Assembly (NCBI RefSeq): GCF_030733845.1
Contig: NZ_CP132311.1
Location: 2,855,501 to 2,919,500, forward strand
Direction of reading: 5' to 3'
Length of the DNA stretch: 64,000 nucleotides
From: Shinella zoogloeoides
GTDB taxonomy: Bacteria > Pseudomonadota > Alphaproteobacteria > Rhizobiales > Rhizobiaceae
Part shown: in pieces, positions 36,459 to 43,964 of the stretch
How positions within the stretch are numbered: the stretch's first letter is position 1
How the letters are laid out: each line of letters opens with the position of its first letter
Position numbers and translations under genes: made by a program
Notes under the pieces: generated by a model
What the model was told of the DNA's origin: nothing
Seen by the model: the letters and a program-made list of their open reading frames with translations, nothing else
The model's database searches: none

Positions 36459-37448
36459 ATGCCGACAGTCGCGCCCCTCGATCTTGACGGCCACGTCGTC
36501 GCGGCCGCCTTCCTCGGCGACGTGCCGTTCTTCGCCACCGCCTCCGGCGCCATCCATCGCCTCGATCACGGCCAGAAGGTCACCGAGGCGCATGACGGCC
36601 TGCTCGCCTGCGTCCGCGACGAGGCGAACGATACGCTGGTCACCGGCGGCGAGGACGGCAAGGTGCTGCGCATCGCCGCCGACGGCACCGTCACGCTTCT
36701 TGCCGAGGTACCGCGCAAGTGGATTTCCGTCGTCGCCGCCGGCCCGCAGGGCGCGGTCGGCTTTGCCGAGGGACGCACGGCGCGCGTCCGGCTTTCCGAC
36801 GGCACGATCAAGGAATTTTCCGAGGCGCGTTCGGTCGAGGGCATCGCCTTCGCGCCCAAGGGCCTTCGCCTCGGCGCGGCGCGCTACAACGGCGCCTCGC
36901 TCCATTGGGTCGCCATGGCCGCCCCGCCGATCGATCTCGAATGGAAGGGCGCCCATAACGGCATCACCTTCTCGCCCGACGGCCGCTTCGTCGTCACCAG
37001 CATGCAGGAAAACGCCCTGCACGGCTGGAAGCTCGACAGCAAGCCCGGCGCCGAGACGCGCCACATGCGCATGACCGGCTATCCGGCCAAGGTGAAATCG
37101 CTGTCCTGGTCCGCCAAGGGCAAGTGGCTCGCCTCCTCCGGCGCGCCGGCCGCCATCGTCTGGCCCTTCTCGGCCAAGGACGGCCCGATGGGCAAGCCGC
37201 CGCTCGAACTCGGCACCCGCGCCGACGTCATGGTCACCGCCGTCGCCTGCCATCCGGGCGAGGACGTGGTCGCCATCGGCTATTCGGACGGCATGGTGCT
37301 GGCGGCTCGCTTTGCCGACAGCCGCGAAGTTCTGCTGCGCCGCCCCGGCAAGGGCGCCGTCACCTCGATGGCCTGGAGCCGCAACGGCAAGCTCCTCGCC
37401 TTCGCCAGCGAAGCCGGCGATTGCGGCGTCATCGATCTCGCGGGCTGA
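36459..37448 (+). CDS. WD40 repeat protein, CobW partner
   Basis: A 329-residue protein with seven beta-propeller blades; recognisable units include GLLACVRDEANDTLVTGGEDGKV-like and GAVTSMAWSRNGKLLAFASE-like repeats, though WD dipeptides are degenerate. No signal peptide. It is encoded directly after the CobW GTPase and presumably co-transcribed, suggesting a scaffold or sensor in metal allocation, which is inference from conserved pairing. ATG at 36459 is chosen over the longer frame that overlaps CobW. Confidence 0.85.
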   Translation: MPTVAPLDLDGHVVAAAFLGDVPFFATASGAIHRLDHGQKVTEAHDGLLACVRDEANDTLVTGGEDGKVLRIAADGTVTLLAEVPRKWISVVAAGPQGAVGFAEGRTARVRLSDGTIKEFSEARSVEGIAFAPKGLRLGAARYNGASLHWVAMAAPPIDLEWKGAHNGITFSPDGRFVVTSMQENALHGWKLDSKPGAETRHMRMTGYPAKVKSLSWSAKGKWLASSGAPAAIVWPFSAKDGPMGKPPLELGTRADVMVTAVACHPGEDVVAIGYSDGMVLAARFADSREVLLRRPGKGAVTSMAWSRNGKLLAFASEAGDCGVIDLAG

Positions 37449-37470
37449 GGCCCACCCTCCCTGAACAAGG

Positions 37471-37500
37471 AAAAACCCGGGAGAGCAAAGCTCTCCCGGG
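37471..37500 (-). terminator. Rho-independent terminator of the Asn/Gly-rich protein gene
   Basis: A perfect 11-bp stem (CCCGGGAGAGC, arms 37476-37486 and 37490-37500), 3-nt loop and, read on the minus strand, five T (37475-37471). It lies 33 nt past the minus-strand stop. It may also stop the WD40 transcript, but there is no T-run on that side. Confidence 0.88.
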
Positions 37501-37533
37501 CCACTGACCACGGGGACGGGTGGGGAAGCGTGG

Positions 37534-37851
37534 TCAATGTTTCCGCTTCTTGCAGCCGCAGTCGCTACCGCCGCCGCCGCTCAGGATGCCGAGAACCGAG
37601 CCGTTGAGGACGCCCGAAAGGGTGCCGTTGAGGTTGTTGTTCAGCACGCCGTTCAGGATGTTGTTGCCGTTGTTGTCGCTGAGGATGTTGCCGACGCCGA
37701 GGCCGACGCTCGGGGCGATCACGATGCCGCCGGTCTTGGTCTTGTTGCCGTTGAGAATGCCGAGGCCGCCGAGCAGGCCGCCGGCCGAAGCCTGGCCGGC
37801 GCCGGCAAATGCGATGATGGTTGCGATGGCGATGATGCGGGTCTTGTTCAT
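37534..37851 (-). CDS. secreted Asn/Gly/Leu-rich tetrapeptide-repeat protein
   Basis: A 105-residue protein I do not recognise. A clean signal peptide (MNKTRIIAIATIIAFAGAGQ, cleavage near ASA-GG) is followed by a low-complexity body in which Leu recurs about every four residues between Asn and Gly (ILNGVLNNNLNGTLSGVL, residues about 66-83), then a Gly-rich stretch and a basic tail with two Cys (DCGCKKRKH). ATG at 37851 follows GGAGAGAGATC. It has its own terminator and diverges from a predicted outer-membrane protein across an AT-rich 249-bp gap. The repeat suggests a solenoid or fibre-forming surface protein; this is inference. Confidence 0.75.
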   Translation of the reverse strand: MNKTRIIAIATIIAFAGAGQASAGGLLGGLGILNGNKTKTGGIVIAPSVGLGVGNILSDNNGNNILNGVLNNNLNGTLSGVLNGSVLGILSGGGGSDCGCKKRKH

Positions 37852-38100
37852 GATCTCTCTCCTTTGGTTGTGCACCTCGTCGATGCACAATCAAAGGTAA
37901 TATAAGCGCCGATTTACTCAACCCGTTTTGCCAATCATAGCAAAGAGTTAACCATAACATAGACAAGTTTAACGATTCCCAACCGGGCACAACCTTTAGT
38001 ATTTAAAATTGCACAATCCCGTCAATTATCAACCTTTGAGGGAATTTTTAACCATGCAACCCTAGGATTCCGTTTCGGAAACGGACAGGGGCACGAGCGG
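37852..38100. promoter_or_regulatory. AT-rich divergent promoter region
   Basis: 249 bases, conspicuously AT-rich (for example TTTAGTATTTAAAATTGCAC and AAGAGTTAACCATAACATAG) between the repeat protein and the barrel protein. A small palindrome CCGTTTCGGAAACGG lies at about 38069-38083. It should carry both divergent promoters and possible binding sites for a shared regulator. Confidence 0.5.
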
Positions 38101-39267
38101 ATGCGTTCTCATCATGGTTTGCTGTGCGCGGCTTTTGCGCTGGCCATTTGCAACCCGGCAAATGCCGATTCAACCATTGATTACAGTTTCGGCGGTGGCT
38201 GGACGTCGAATGTTTTCAAGGATCCAACCGCGTTGCGGGCCTCGTTCGACGAGGCGAAGATCGCGCTGCGCGGCAGTCTCGCCCTTGAGGACACCCAGCT
38301 CGCCTATGGGCTCACCGTCAGCGGGCGGCGCGTGCCGCGCTACCGGTTCGCCGACGAGCGGAAGATCGGCCTCGAGGTTGGCCTGACGCGCGACCTCGGC
38401 GAGGCCGTCAAGCTCACGCTGAGGGGGAGCATCGAGCAGCGGCGGGAGGGCGATATCTTTCTCGCCCTGCCCGGCCTCCTGATCGGCTACCGCAAGGCCG
38501 ATATCGCCGCTGCGGCGAGCGCGGGCCTCACCGTCGAGCATTGGGGCGGCAAGAGCCACCTGACGGCGGCGCTCTCCAATCTCAACCGCGGCAACGTCGA
38601 TTTCACGCTGAGGGGCCTGCCGCGCGTCCAGCTCGAAGCGGGCAACCGGCTGGCGGAGCTGACCGGCGGCCATATCCGCGCCCTCTTCGGCGGCGAGGTG
38701 GGCGCCACGCTGCAATACCGCACGAACCCCATCCCGGCCGAAGAACAGCAGCCGTTCGAACGCTTCCCGGCCGAGACGCTGCGCGGCTCCCTCGCCTATG
38801 GCCGCCCCCTTGCGGAGGGCATCACCCTGATGGCGGAAGCCGGCATGATCGGCGTGCGCAGCCCTGAACTCGGCAAGACGGTCGATACCATCAGGCCCTT
38901 CCTCAAGGCGGAACTTGCCTGGCAGCTTCCGCGCGATACCATGCTGAAGGCGGGCTTTACCCGCGACATCCAGCTTGCCGATATTGATGATCCGCTCGGC
39001 GAGGACGTGCGCACCGTTGCTCTCTCGCTGGAAAAGGCGCTGACGGAAAAGCTGAAACTCACTCTCGCCTACGAGAAGGCCCGTAGCGACTGGCTCTACT
39101 ACGACTACCGCACGCGCACGACGTCCACGATGGCGACGCTGCACTATACGCTGGACAAGGGCGCGGCGGTGGTGCTGGAATACAGCCGCCTCATCCGACG
39201 CGAAGCGGACGAGACCGCCGATTTCAGGATCGACGGCCTCGCGGCGCGGTTTTCCGGCTCCTTCTGA
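38101..39267 (+). CDS. putative outer-membrane beta-barrel protein
   Basis: A 388-residue protein with a signal peptide (GLLCAAFALAICNPANA) and then alternating amphipathic strands through to a C-terminal Phe (GLAARFSGSF), the classic outer-membrane insertion signature. Strands such as KIALRGSLAL, TLRGSIEQR, LTLAYEKARS and ATLHYTLDKG recur every 20-25 residues. No TonB box or plug domain, so a simple barrel of roughly 14-18 strands is likely. The family is not recognised. Divergent from the Asn/Gly-rich secreted protein; a joint role (export or anchoring) is possible but unproven. Start fixed by the signal peptide; ribosome site (GGACAGGGGCACGAGCGG) is loose. Confidence 0.72.
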   Translation: MRSHHGLLCAAFALAICNPANADSTIDYSFGGGWTSNVFKDPTALRASFDEAKIALRGSLALEDTQLAYGLTVSGRRVPRYRFADERKIGLEVGLTRDLGEAVKLTLRGSIEQRREGDIFLALPGLLIGYRKADIAAAASAGLTVEHWGGKSHLTAALSNLNRGNVDFTLRGLPRVQLEAGNRLAELTGGHIRALFGGEVGATLQYRTNPIPAEEQQPFERFPAETLRGSLAYGRPLAEGITLMAEAGMIGVRSPELGKTVDTIRPFLKAELAWQLPRDTMLKAGFTRDIQLADIDDPLGEDVRTVALSLEKALTEKLKLTLAYEKARSDWLYYDYRTRTTSTMATLHYTLDKGAAVVLEYSRLIRREADETADFRIDGLAARFSGSF

Positions 39268-39279
39268 GAAGTTCCGGTT

Positions 39280-39726
39280 TTACCATTCCAGTTCCAGATG
39301 CGGACGGCCGTTCGAAGTCTTCGCCGCCGTCCGCCCCGTATCGTCGACGGTGCAGTTCACGCGCTGGCGGAAGGCGGAGAAGCTGTCGAAGGTCACCACG
39401 TCCACCGGTTCGTCGAAATGCAGCACCATGCGGTAGTGCCCGGGCTGGCTCGTCAGCGCCTGCACGCCGAGGATCTCGGCATCGAAGGGCTGGCCGAGAT
39501 AGTGGCCGCGCACGCGCGAGCCGAGCATCCACGGATTGAACGGCGGCCGGTTGCCGACCGCCGCATGCAGCGTGTTCCAGTCGCGAAAGCCGTATTGCGC
39601 GGCGATGAGTTCGAGCGCGCGGGAATGGGAAATGCCCTGCCCCTCGTCGCAAAAGCGCGCACGCAGCCGCTTTGCCTGGTCTTTCAGGGCATCGAGGGAT
39701 GGAAGTGGCGTCGAGGACGGACGCAT
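39280..39726 (-). CDS. glyoxalase superfamily protein (Glyoxalase_8-like)
   Basis: A 148-residue protein with an N-terminal helical segment (PSLDALKDQAKRLRARFCDE ... GISHSRALELIAAQYGFRDWNTLHA) followed by a small beta domain (ILGVQAL...YRMVLHFDEPVDVVTF). This layout is found in annotated glyoxalase-superfamily small proteins of rhizobia; catalytic metal ligands are not evident. ATG at 39726 follows GGAGATCCGAC. Convergent with the barrel gene (12 nt). Function unknown. Confidence 0.7.
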   Translation of the reverse strand: MRPSSTPLPSLDALKDQAKRLRARFCDEGQGISHSRALELIAAQYGFRDWNTLHAAVGNRPPFNPWMLGSRVRGHYLGQPFDAEILGVQALTSQPGHYRMVLHFDEPVDVVTFDSFSAFRQRVNCTVDDTGRTAAKTSNGRPHLELEW

Positions 39727-39846
39727 GTCGGATCTCCAGTGTCTGCATGCGTCATTTCGGAGGGGGCCCGCATTGCCGCCGGTTCGCATGCATGATGCTG
39801 GAAGACCGATCGTCTGAAGAGAGACTTCACCAAAGCTCGCGCTTGC

Positions 39847-39875
39847 GGACGGCAGGGGCTCTCACCCTGCCGTCC
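39847..39875 (-). terminator. stem-loop after the GNAT gene
   Basis: A perfect 11-bp stem (GGACGGCAGGG, arms 39847-39857 and 39865-39875) with a 7-nt loop, 39 nt beyond the GNAT stop. There is no T-run on either strand, so termination is only presumed. Confidence 0.45.
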
Positions 39876-39914
39876 CGATAACGCAATCGCTTGTCCAAGT
39901 CAATCAGCGGGCGG

Positions 39915-40502
39915 TCAGGCCGCCTTGCGCAATTCGCCTGCCAGCCGGCGGCCGCTTGCGACGAGCAGGCCCGCCGCGCCGTCGAGCCAGCCGTGCTTCA
40001 GCTCGAGCGCCAGGAAGCGGCGGCGCTCGAAGGGACCGGGCATGACGAGGTGCTGCGCCGGCTCCGTGAAGAAGCCGAAGCGCTCGTAATATTCGGGATC
40101 GCCGACGAGCAGCACCGCGCCGTGGCCGCGATCCCGCGCCTCGGTGATCGCCGCGCGCATCAGCGCGCCGCCGATGCCCTTGCCCTCGTGCTGGCAATCG
40201 ACGGCGAGCGGGCCGAGCAGCAGGGCCGGCACGGCATTGCCGTCCGAATCGACGCCAGCCTCGACATTCCAGAGGCGCACGGTGCCGATGACATGCCCGT
40301 CGGCATCGCGGGCGACGAGCGCCAGGCCCTCAGCGGGAAGCCGGTTGCGGCGCAGCTTTTCGGAGGATTTGCGGAAGCGCGCCTCGCCCATGACGCGGTC
40401 GAGCAGCCGCTCGCGCGCGACGACGTCGCCGGTGTTTTCCTGGTCAATGGTGAAGGCGGCATGCGCGAAGAACGCGCGGACAGAATCAAGAACAGTGGCC
40501 AT
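39915..40502 (-). CDS. GNAT family N-acetyltransferase (YhbS-like)
   Basis: A 195-residue acetyltransferase of the COG3153 (YhbS) group: RKSSEKLRRNRLPAEGLALV at the start, the PAVD-type acetyl-CoA strand LLGPLAVDCQHEGKGIGGAL with the R/Q-x-x-G-x-G/A loop, then VLLVGDPEYYERFGFF. ATG at 40502 (GGGAGG upstream) is preferred over ATG at 40523. It lies downstream of the odc gene, same strand, separated by a terminator-like hairpin, so it probably has its own promoter. Substrate unknown. Confidence 0.87.
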   Translation of the reverse strand: MATVLDSVRAFFAHAAFTIDQENTGDVVARERLLDRVMGEARFRKSSEKLRRNRLPAEGLALVARDADGHVIGTVRLWNVEAGVDSDGNAVPALLLGPLAVDCQHEGKGIGGALMRAAITEARDRGHGAVLLVGDPEYYERFGFFTEPAQHLVMPGPFERRRFLALELKHGWLDGAAGLLVASGRRLAGELRKAA

Positions 40503-40561
40503 CCCTGGGCCTCCCGAACTCAAAACCGATTCAGACGGTATCTTGAACTGATTGTGAAAGT

Positions 40562-40588
40562 GGCGCTCCCGCTCCAGACGGGAGCGCC
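40562..40588 (-). terminator. terminator hairpin after the ornithine decarboxylase gene
   Basis: A perfect 10-bp stem (GGCGCTCCCG, arms 40562-40571 and 40579-40588), 7-nt loop, 8 nt after the odc stop; minus-strand downstream sequence ACTTTCACAATC is a weak U-tract. Confidence 0.6.
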
Positions 40589-40596
40589 GGGTCGTC

Positions 40597-41730
40597 TTAG
40601 ATGACGTAGGCCTTGAGCGGCTCGAAGCCGTTGAAGGCGACGGCCGAATAGGTCGTCGTATAGGCGCCGGTGCCCTCGATCAGCACCTCGTCGCCGATCG
40701 TCAGCGTGACCGGCAGCGGGTACATGTTCTTCTCGTAGAGCACGTCGGCCGAATCGCAGGTCGGGCCGGCAAGCACGCAGGGCTCCATCTCGTCCGCATC
40801 GCGCACGGTGCGGATCGGGTAGCGGATCGCCTCGTCCATCGTTTCGGCGAGACCGCCGAACTTGCCGATGTCGAGGAAGACCCAGCGGTGGTTGTCGTTG
40901 TCCGACTTCTTCGAGACGAGCACGACCTCCGCCTTGATAACCCCCGCATTGCCGACCATGCCGCGGCCCGGCTCGATGATGGTTTCCGGGATCTGGTTGC
41001 CGAAGTGCTTCTTCAGCGCGCCGAAGATCGCCTTGCCATAGGCTTCTGCCGAGGGCACGTCGCGTAGGTACTTCGTCGGGAAGCCGCCGCCCATGTTGAC
41101 CATTTTCAGCTCGATGCCCTGCTTGGCAAGCTGCACGAAGACGCGCTTGGCATCGGCAAGGGCCGAATCCCAGGCGTCGAGCTTCGTCATCTGCGAGCCG
41201 ACATGAAAGGACACGCCATAGGAGGCAAGGCCGAGCTGGTGGGCGTAGACGAGCACGTCGACGGCCATCTGCGGCACGCAGCCGAACTTGCGCGACAGCG
41301 GCCACTCGGCGCCCTCGCCATCCGTCAGGACGCGGCAGAACACGCGGGCGCCGGGCGCGGCGCGGGCGATCTTCTCGACTTCCTCATGGCTGTCGACGGC
41401 GAAGAGCGAGACGCCGAGCGCATGGGCTTTCGCGACATCGCGCTCCTTCTTGATCGTGTTGCCGAAGGAGATGCGAGAAGCGGTCGCGCCGGCATCGAGC
41501 GCCATCTCGATTTCGGCGACGGACGCGCAATCGAAGTTGGAGCCCATGGAGGCGAGCAGGCGAAGGACTTCCGGCGCCGGGTTGGCCTTGACGGCATAGT
41601 AGATCGCGCTGTCCGGCAGCGCATGGCGGAATGCCTTGAAGTTGTCGCGCACGACATCGAGGTCGACCACGAGGCACGGGCCGTCGGGACGTCGGGTGTT
41701 CAGGAAGTCGATAATACGTGCAGTTGCCAT
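40597..41730 (-). CDS. odc: ornithine/lysine decarboxylase (type III fold)
   Basis: A 377-residue PLP enzyme of the alanine-racemase-fold decarboxylases, making putrescine from ornithine (and often cadaverine from lysine). PLP Lys48 lies in YYAVKANPAPEVL; Cys325 in GPTCDSADVLY and the Gly-rich phosphate loop MGGGFPTKY are intact. The ATG at 41730 matches the 377-residue agrobacterial enzyme; ATG at 41745 in frame is an alternative. A leader of about 400 nt precedes it, where a speF-type regulatory RNA is expected. Divergent from a LysR gene. Confidence 0.94.
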   Translation of the reverse strand: MATARIIDFLNTRRPDGPCLVVDLDVVRDNFKAFRHALPDSAIYYAVKANPAPEVLRLLASMGSNFDCASVAEIEMALDAGATASRISFGNTIKKERDVAKAHALGVSLFAVDSHEEVEKIARAAPGARVFCRVLTDGEGAEWPLSRKFGCVPQMAVDVLVYAHQLGLASYGVSFHVGSQMTKLDAWDSALADAKRVFVQLAKQGIELKMVNMGGGFPTKYLRDVPSAEAYGKAIFGALKKHFGNQIPETIIEPGRGMVGNAGVIKAEVVLVSKKSDNDNHRWVFLDIGKFGGLAETMDEAIRYPIRTVRDADEMEPCVLAGPTCDSADVLYEKNMYPLPVTLTIGDEVLIEGTGAYTTTYSAVAFNGFEPLKAYVI

Positions 41731-42150
41731 CTCGGTATTCCCCATATCCAGGTTGCTCCGGGCAAAACCCGGAGGACAAAGGGCAGAATGCGGGCACGCT
41801 CTGGAACCAGCCGGTGGAGACCCCGGAACCAAGCATGCGCATCATGCGCGAACGGTGAACCGAAGCCCGCCTAGGCTTCAATTCGGCTTTGTCTGCCATG
41901 GATTGGCGGGAAACCCGACCGCACTTCCGGCAATGAAGGTGTGCCTCTTCAGTAACCCCGGCTGATGGAAAGCCGGCAGACACCAGAAAGGCCCGCACCG
42001 TCGTTGCTTCAAGATGTCCTCGCTCTTCCGGTTGGCCGGAGAAACGACTGGAGGGGTTAATTCCAGGTACCTTACCGATTTCCTCACCAATTCGAGGGTC
42101 GGCGGACACCCACAGGCACGTGCGACTTTGGGCAAGGCGGGAGATAAGAA
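41731..42150 (-). ncRNA. long 5' leader of odc, probable speF RNA motif
   Basis: The roughly 420-nt leader is far longer than normal and is folded: hairpins include TGCCGGCTTTCCATCAGCCGG (near 41965-41985) and CTCCGGGTTTTGCCCGGAG (near 41757-41775) just before the start. Alphaproteobacterial ornithine decarboxylase genes are known to carry the conserved speF leader motif of about this length, hence the name; I have not verified it against the model. A promoter-like TTGATT...TTATCT lies upstream near 42140-42170. Boundaries approximate. Confidence 0.6.
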
Positions 42151-42334
42151 GAATCGCTGTCGTAATCAAGAGTTTTTTGCGGGCTGCTATTGAAAATATT
42201 GTGACAGCCACGACATTCGCCGGACTGGTTTTCAAAGATCGTTCATAATGCACCGGCCATCGCATTGCGGCCGGAGGCCCGCCTTCCTTCGCGCCATCGA
42301 CGAGACGAAGCGGCGGACAGCCAAGTGGGGACAC

Positions 42335-43240
42335 ATGGATACATTGACCCGAATCCGGGCCTTCATCGACGTCGTCGATGCCGAGGGCTTTTCCGCCGCA
42401 TCGCGCAAGACCGGCCGGTCCAAGGCGCTTCTGTCCAAATATGTGCGCGAGCTGGAGGACGAACTGGGCACGCTGCTGCTCAACCGCACGACCCGCCAGT
42501 TCTCGATGACTGAATCCGGCCACACCTATTATCGCACCGCCTCCGACATCCTGAAGGAGATCGACAATCTCGCCGATCTGGTGCGCGAGAAGAACACGGA
42601 CTTGCGCGGCAAGCTGAAGGTCTCCGCCCCGCGCACCTTCGTGGACGCTGATATCGGCCAGTCGCTCATCGATTTCGGCCGGGAGCACCCGGAGCTCTCG
42701 CTGGAGATCGTCTCGGACGACCGGTTCGTCGACCTGGTTGAAGAGGGCTTCGACGTCGCCATCCGCATCACGCGGCTGGAGGATTCCGCCCTCATCGCCC
42801 GCAAGCTCGGCGATTTCTTCCTGAAGATCTGCGTGACCGAGGAATTCCTCGAACGCGCCGGCCCGATCAACCATCCGAGCGATCTGGCGCGCCTGCCCTG
42901 CATCATAGACACCAACGGCAAGTCGCACAGCAACTGGCGCTTCATCGACGAGAAAGGGGCCGGTTTCAGCGTGCCGGTCGGCGGCCATATCGAGGTCAAC
43001 AGCCCGACGGCGGCGGTGCGCGCGGCGGCGAGCGGCCTCGGCGTCGCCCAGGTGCCGGCCTTCATCGCCCGCTCCTGCCTCGCGTCGGGCCGGGTCGTCT
43101 CCATCCTCGAAGACTACCTTCCGACCGACCGCGGCATCTACGCGATCTATCCCCACCGGCGTTATCTTCCGGCGAAGGTGCGCACCTTCGTCGATTTCCT
43201 GCACGGCTGGTTCCGCCGCAATCCCGGCATCGAGGCGTGA
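42335..43240 (+). CDS. LysR family transcriptional regulator
   Basis: A 301-residue regulator: helix-turn-helix at residues 17-36 (FSAASRKTGRSKALLSKYVR), then the LysR substrate-binding domain (GKLKVSAPRTFVDADIGQSL ... GLGVAQVPAFIARSCL). It belongs to the CrgA-like group by the TLTRIRAFIDVVDAEGF start. ATG at 42335 after GTGGGGAC is preferred to the longer frame. It diverges from odc but is separated by the long leader; whether it controls odc is unknown. Confidence 0.92.
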   Translation: MDTLTRIRAFIDVVDAEGFSAASRKTGRSKALLSKYVRELEDELGTLLLNRTTRQFSMTESGHTYYRTASDILKEIDNLADLVREKNTDLRGKLKVSAPRTFVDADIGQSLIDFGREHPELSLEIVSDDRFVDLVEEGFDVAIRITRLEDSALIARKLGDFFLKICVTEEFLERAGPINHPSDLARLPCIIDTNGKSHSNWRFIDEKGAGFSVPVGGHIEVNSPTAAVRAAASGLGVAQVPAFIARSCLASGRVVSILEDYLPTDRGIYAIYPHRRYLPAKVRTFVDFLHGWFRRNPGIEA

Positions 43241-43322
43241 GGTCCCAATTCCGACCCATTTGCGTTACATTCCAGCGGGCGATTCCAAAGACTGTCACGC
43301 CGCTTCGAGAGGCTTGAAACCC

Positions 43323-43964
43323 ATGCGATTCCTCCCCCTTCTCGTCGCCGGCACGGCCCTCCTTGCCCCGGCCGCGGCCTTCGCCCATCCGCATATCTTT
43401 GCGGAAGCACGGCTCGAAGTGGTGGCGAATGCGAACGGCACGGTCGGCGAGCTGCGCAATGTCTGGCGTTTCGACGAGATGTTCTCCGCCAGCGTCGTCA
43501 TGGACTTCGACAAGAACAGCAATGCCGTGCTGGATCCGGACGAGCTTGCCGAGGTCGGCAGGACCGTGCTCGAATCGCTGGAGGAGTTCAGCTACTACAC
43601 GACGATCACCGAGGACGGGAAAACCGTGAAGGTGGCCAAGCCCGATGCGATCAATGTCGACTACAAGGACGGCCAGCTCCTGATGCTCTTCACCGTGAAG
43701 CCCGGCGAGGTCATGCCGCTCAAGGGCAAGCTCACCTTCGGCGTCTACGACCCGACCATGTACGCGGCCATGGATTTCGCCACCGACGACGACCTCGTCA
43801 CCGTCGGCGACAATTTCGGCTCGTGCAAGCGCGCCGTCGTGCGGCCCGACCCGGACGAGGTGCTGGCGCAGAACCAGGACAGCCTGACGGATGCCTTCTT
43901 CAACGATCCGGCGGGCACCGACATGTCGAAACTCTTCGCCACCCGTCTGGAGCTGACATGCTGA
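43323..43964 (+). CDS. DUF1007 family exported protein
   Basis: A 213-residue protein with a signal peptide (MRFLPLLVAGTALLAPAAAFA) and the DUF1007 signature HPHIFAEARLEVVAN just after it, giving potential metal ligands at the mature N-terminus. An EF-hand-like stretch (DFDKNSNAVLDPDELAEV, about 62-79) follows. Family members sit next to NicO/RcnA-type nickel/cobalt transporters and are presumed periplasmic metal-binding partners. Its stop overlaps the transporter start by 7 nt. No convincing Zur or Nur box was seen upstream. Confidence 0.88.
   Translation: MRFLPLLVAGTALLAPAAAFAHPHIFAEARLEVVANANGTVGELRNVWRFDEMFSASVVMDFDKNSNAVLDPDELAEVGRTVLESLEEFSYYTTITEDGKTVKVAKPDAINVDYKDGQLLMLFTVKPGEVMPLKGKLTFGVYDPTMYAAMDFATDDDLVTVGDNFGSCKRAVVRPDPDEVLAQNQDSLTDAFFNDPAGTDMSKLFATRLELTC

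Noticed and set aside
34382..36553. 723-codon minus-strand frame
   Set aside because: Antisense to the creatininase and CobW genes; its Val/Met-rich stretch is the complement of the His tract codons.
43823..43957. Longer N-terminus for the transporter
   Set aside because: It would overlap the DUF1007 gene by 140 nt; the coupled ATG at 43958 fits better.
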